A stretch of 7,623 nt of DNA from an uncultured Planctomycetota bacterium (GTDB lineage Bacteria > Planctomycetota > UBA1135 > GCA-002686595): assembly GCA_903829565.1 (NCBI GenBank), contig CAIKQM010000443.1:1-7623 (forward strand), written 5' to 3'. The position numbers and the translations under genes were made by a program. Below, one piece after another: positions 4,989-7,623 of this stretch (the stretch's first letter is position 1; every line of letters starts with the position of its first letter). The notes under the pieces were generated by a model. That model did not search any database and was not told the DNA's origin. It saw nothing but the letters and a program-made list of their open reading frames with translations.

Positions 4989-7623
4989 ATGAGCTTCCAA
5001 GGAGACGTAGGCGGGATCGGCTTGGCCGACCTGCTGCAAAGCCTGTCGCGTGGCCGCGAAGGTGTGCTGCTGTTGCAAGGCGACGATGGCCAGCAGGCCG
5101 CCGTGGGCGTGCAGCGCGGACTCGTGCACTTGCTGCCCCATGCAACCGAAGAGGCCACGCATTGGCTGCAGCGGGCGCGCGATTCGCAACTCGAGCTCTT
5201 AGAGCCGGAGTCGGAACGGCGCCGAATGGAGCAGATTGCACGCGCCGTGCGCTTGGAAACGCTCTACAGCTTGTTGGACGCCTCGACCGTGCATTTCAGC
5301 TTCGAGCCCAGCTCGCTGGAAGAAGCGCAGGCCGCCAGTCAAGCCGTACGCACCACGCCGGTGGCGATGGAAGCACTCCTATTGGAGTACGCCCGACTCT
5401 CCGACGAGCTGCAACAGTGTCAAGACGGCTGGACACCAGCGGCGGGCGAAGTCCCCTGCCTGTCCGGTCTGCCGTGTGACGACAGCGTGGAACACGCGCG
5501 GTTTGTGCGCTCCTGCGATGGAGCCAGCAGCGTGCAGGAATTGGCCGATCGATTGGGAGTGCCGTTGCGCCAAGCCCGTTTGTGGTGTGCGCGCGGACTC
5601 GAACATGGCGATCTGGTCTTGGCCTCGGCCCACGATCTTTGGTCACTGGCGCATCACGAGTTGGCGCAAGCCCGTCCCACACGCGCAGCGCAGCGCATGG
5701 AGATCGCGCTGGCCGCAGACGAGGCCGGTCCGCTCGATGAAGAGTTGGCTCGCGAGCTGGATCATGAATGGGCGACGGGGCGCTTGGACCCGGCACTGCG
5801 CTTGCTGCCACGCCGCGCTCACCGCAGCTTCTTATGGCGTTTGGAGCCTGCTGCAGCGACACCGGTGGGAGCCGCGGCGCGTGCGCAGGTCTATGCCAAG
5901 CTCTACCCGCTTGATGATCTAGGAGCCCTGCACAACCTGCGTTGCGGCATGGTGGTCGGTGGCGGCAATCGTGTGCCCGACGCACGCCAGTTGTGCGCCA
6001 CAGCGCGACGTTTCCTTGATCGAGAGCGGCGTTTGGCCGCTGAGCCGTTGTTGCGGCTCGCTGCCAAACATGCGCGTTCGACTCCTGCCGCACGCATGGA
6101 GATCGGACAGCTCATGCTGGAAGCCGGCATGGCGCACGAGGCGGCTCCCTACATCCTCGAGACCGCGCGCGAGCACATCAACCGCAAGCGTCCGGCGAAG
6201 GCACTGCCGCTGCTGAAGCAGTTGTTGGAGCTGGCGCCTGACTTGCTGGAAGCCAAGCAGTTGCAGTCGCAAGCACGCGGCTTGTCCGTGCGCATGGCGT
6301 TGGTGCGCAAGCACACCTTGGTGGGAGCAGCCCTCGTGTTGGTGCTTGCTTCTGCAGGTGTGGTGCAGTGGCGCGAAGCACATGATCGAGCCGAACGCTT
6401 GGAGCAAGTGCACGCACTCGCACATGAACCGCAGCAGGCTCTGCGACTTCTAGGTGCCTTGTTCACCAGCGAAGAGACGCAGGTGGACGCCGAGTTGCTG
6501 CGCTTGCGCGACGAGTTCGAGCAGCGGATTCGGGCTGCAGCCGAAGCGGACTGCCGCGCGTGGATGGAGGAATGGAAGTCCATCGCCGCAGTGAGCGCTT
6601 CAGGTGACTTGGGCTTGGCGCTTGAGAGCGCACTGGCTCTGCGGCCAGCACCGAAGCCCACGGCAGGCATGGAAGAACTGCCGCTCGTGGGCGACTTGTT
6701 CTTGCCCATTGCTGCTCGCATCGAACAGCTGCTGCGACGCTTGCCCGAGACTGTGGGCGAAGCCGAAACGGAGCTGGCGGCAGAAGCTCATGTGCTACGG
6801 ACCATTGCACAGCTGCGCTCTCTGTTGTTGAACCACACGCACCCCGAAGCAGCTCCGTTGGATCGACTCTTGGGACGCATGCAAGCGCGCTTGGGCGAAC
6901 GCGAGGCGCAGCGCGTGCGCGAGCGCCTTGAGCGCGAGAAGCGCAGTTTGCAGGAGCGTCAAGAGATCTTGATTCGCGCGGCTCGTGCGGCTGCTGCGGC
7001 ACGCGACTGGACGCAAGCGGCGGCGCATTACGAGCGCCTCTTGGCCATTGACGAGAATGGACTGCTTGCGAAGGGCGCTGCCAGCGAGGTCGCACAAGCA
7101 CGCGAACGCGCACAGTTCTTGGCTCAAGCGGAAGACCTTGCTCTGCAAGGCAATCACGCCCAAGCACTGCGCCTCTTGGCAACGGAGTTCCCCGGCGAAG
7201 TACGCACGCTGCCATGGACTCTGACGACCTTCCCCGCGCAGGCACACGTGCGCACGCCGGACGGAGTGTTGCACAGCACACCAGTCCAACTGCGCTCGGC
7301 GCCTGGCCAAGTTGCGCGCTACCAGCTCTCGGCGCCCGGCTGCGATCCAATCGAACTGGAAGTTGATCAACCTAGCGACCGCTCGCTCGCTATGTCGCGC
7401 ACACCGCTTCGCAAGTACACGCCCCGCGCCCGGGTCGAAGCGCAACCTGTGCGCGCTGGCGACGACGACACGATCCTCGCCGATCGCGCCGGAGTGGTGA
7501 CACGCCTCGACAGCCAAGGCCGCGTCGCGTGGAGCAAGGACCTCCATTCGCTGGGCGGCTTTGCATGCACACCGCGCTTCCTGCCGGAGCGTCCGGGCAC
7601 GCTCTTGCTCGTGAGCGAGGACG
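4989..7623 (+). CDS. Large PATAN/DUF4388 membrane protein with PEGA-like and beta-propeller C-terminus (3' end outside window)
   Basis: The frame starts at ATG 4989 and stays open to the right edge: 878 codons, no stop, no frameshift needed. Residues 3-50 (FQGDVGGIGLADLLQSL, then GREGVLLL and GLVHLLP) match the start of the PATAN/DUF4388 domain, found in bacterial signalling and surface-motility proteins. Residues 176-211 (CDGASSVQELADRLGVPLRQ and GLEHGDLV) look like the small winged-helix segment that often follows it. Residues about 441-460 (HTLVGAALVLVLASAGVVQW) form one transmembrane helix, preceded by Arg and Lys, so the N-terminus is probably cytosolic and the rest outside. Residues 465-735 are helical, with a charged coiled coil at about 636-665 and TPR-like stretches. 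Residues 745-800 resemble a PEGA domain. Residues 826-850 (ILADRAGVVTRLDSQGRVAW) look like the first blade of a PQQ-type beta-propeller. GGGAG lies 3 bases before the ATG. The gene follows the nucleotidyltransferase by 21 bases. Confidence 0.85.
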   Translation, partial: MSFQGDVGGIGLADLLQSLSRGREGVLLLQGDDGQQAAVGVQRGLVHLLPHATEEATHWLQRARDSQLELLEPESERRRMEQIARAVRLETLYSLLDASTVHFSFEPSSLEEAQAASQAVRTTPVAMEALLLEYARLSDELQQCQDGWTPAAGEVPCLSGLPCDDSVEHARFVRSCDGASSVQELADRLGVPLRQARLWCARGLEHGDLVLASAHDLWSLAHHELAQARPTRAAQRMEIALAADEAGPLDEELARELDHEWATGRLDPALRLLPRRAHRSFLWRLEPAAATPVGAAARAQVYAKLYPLDDLGALHNLRCGMVVGGGNRVPDARQLCATARRFLDRERRLAAEPLLRLAAKHARSTPAARMEIGQLMLEAGMAHEAAPYILETAREHINRKRPAKALPLLKQLLELAPDLLEAKQLQSQARGLSVRMALVRKHTLVGAALVLVLASAGVVQWREAHDRAERLEQVHALAHEPQQALRLLGALFTSEETQVDAELLRLRDEFEQRIRAAAEADCRAWMEEWKSIAAVSASGDLGLALESALALRPAPKPTAGMEELPLVGDLFLPIAARIEQLLRRLPETVGEAETELAAEAHVLRTIAQLRSLLLNHTHPEAAPLDRLLGRMQARLGEREAQRVRERLEREKRSLQERQEILIRAARAAAAARDWTQAAAHYERLLAIDENGLLAKGAASEVAQARERAQFLAQAEDLALQGNHAQALRLLATEFPGEVRTLPWTLTTFPAQAHVRTPDGVLHSTPVQLRSAPGQVARYQLSAPGCDPIELEVDQPSDRSLAMSRTPLRKYTPRARVEAQPVRAGDDDTILADRAGVVTRLDSQGRVAWSKDLHSLGGFACTPRFLPERPGTLLLVSED

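Noticed and set aside
4567..7350. Open frames on the minus strand (4567-5241, 5296-6093, 6463-7350, 6795-7547) and in other plus frames (4976-5479, 5236-5922)
   Set aside because: All lie inside the transferase gene or the 878-codon frame from 4989, which has recognisable domains. Their translations resemble no protein family.
1..7623. CRISPR arrays, insertion sequences, rRNA, riboswitches, toxin-antitoxin pairs
   Set aside because: I looked for regular repeats, transposase motifs, terminal inverted repeats and known RNA cores on both strands and saw none.

Overview
The window is GC-rich and comes from a bacterium, most likely a planctomycete (phylum Planctomycetota). The best taxonomic pointer is the secreted protein encoded at 762-1844 (minus). 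Its C-terminal module has the order YC-GDG / CPCGNN / GC-NS / FGDGLRC / YQ-WYR / FNLTNG, which I know as a recurrent exported module in planctomycete genomes. This is recognition of a pattern, not a database result. There are no insertion sequences, CRISPR arrays, phage genes or other signs of recent gene transfer, and base composition looks even throughout.

Layout. (1) 1-311 (+) is the C-terminal end of an RmuC-like DNA recombination protein, cut by the window edge. (2) 324-758 (+) is a VOC/glyoxalase-fold protein of the predicted extradiol-dioxygenase type. (3) 762-1844 (-) is the secreted, cysteine-containing planctomycete-type protein, tail to tail with the VOC gene and 3 bases from it. 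(4) 1943-2788 (+) is an HDOD-domain signalling protein, divergent from the secreted protein across a 98-base gap. (5) 2804-2881 (-) is tRNA-His(GTG), with the His-specific G-1 and the 3' CCA both encoded. (6) From 3011 to the window end (+) lies a tightly packed four-gene run: a small zinc-ribbon protein with a C-terminal membrane anchor, a ThiF/MoeB-type E1-like adenylyltransferase, a MobA/MocA-like nucleotidyltransferase, and a very long protein that runs off the right edge.

The last gene is the largest feature in the window. It starts at 4989 and stays open for 878 codons to base 7623 without a stop. Reading along it, I see a PATAN/DUF4388 domain, a winged-helix-like stretch, one transmembrane helix, a helical/coiled-coil region, a PEGA-like beta domain and the first blade of a PQQ-type beta-propeller.

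How the genes may work together. The zinc-ribbon/E1 and E1/nucleotidyltransferase pairs each overlap by 4 bases (GTGA), so they are almost certainly co-transcribed and translationally coupled. E1-like and MobA/MocA-like enzymes can both serve molybdenum-cofactor metabolism, and ThiF serves thiamine synthesis. No MoaD/ThiS carrier or molybdoenzyme lies in the window, so the pathway is not settled. The PATAN protein follows after 21 bases and probably shares the transcript. It looks like a trans-envelope signalling or sensing protein, and a functional link to the enzymes upstream is only a hypothesis.
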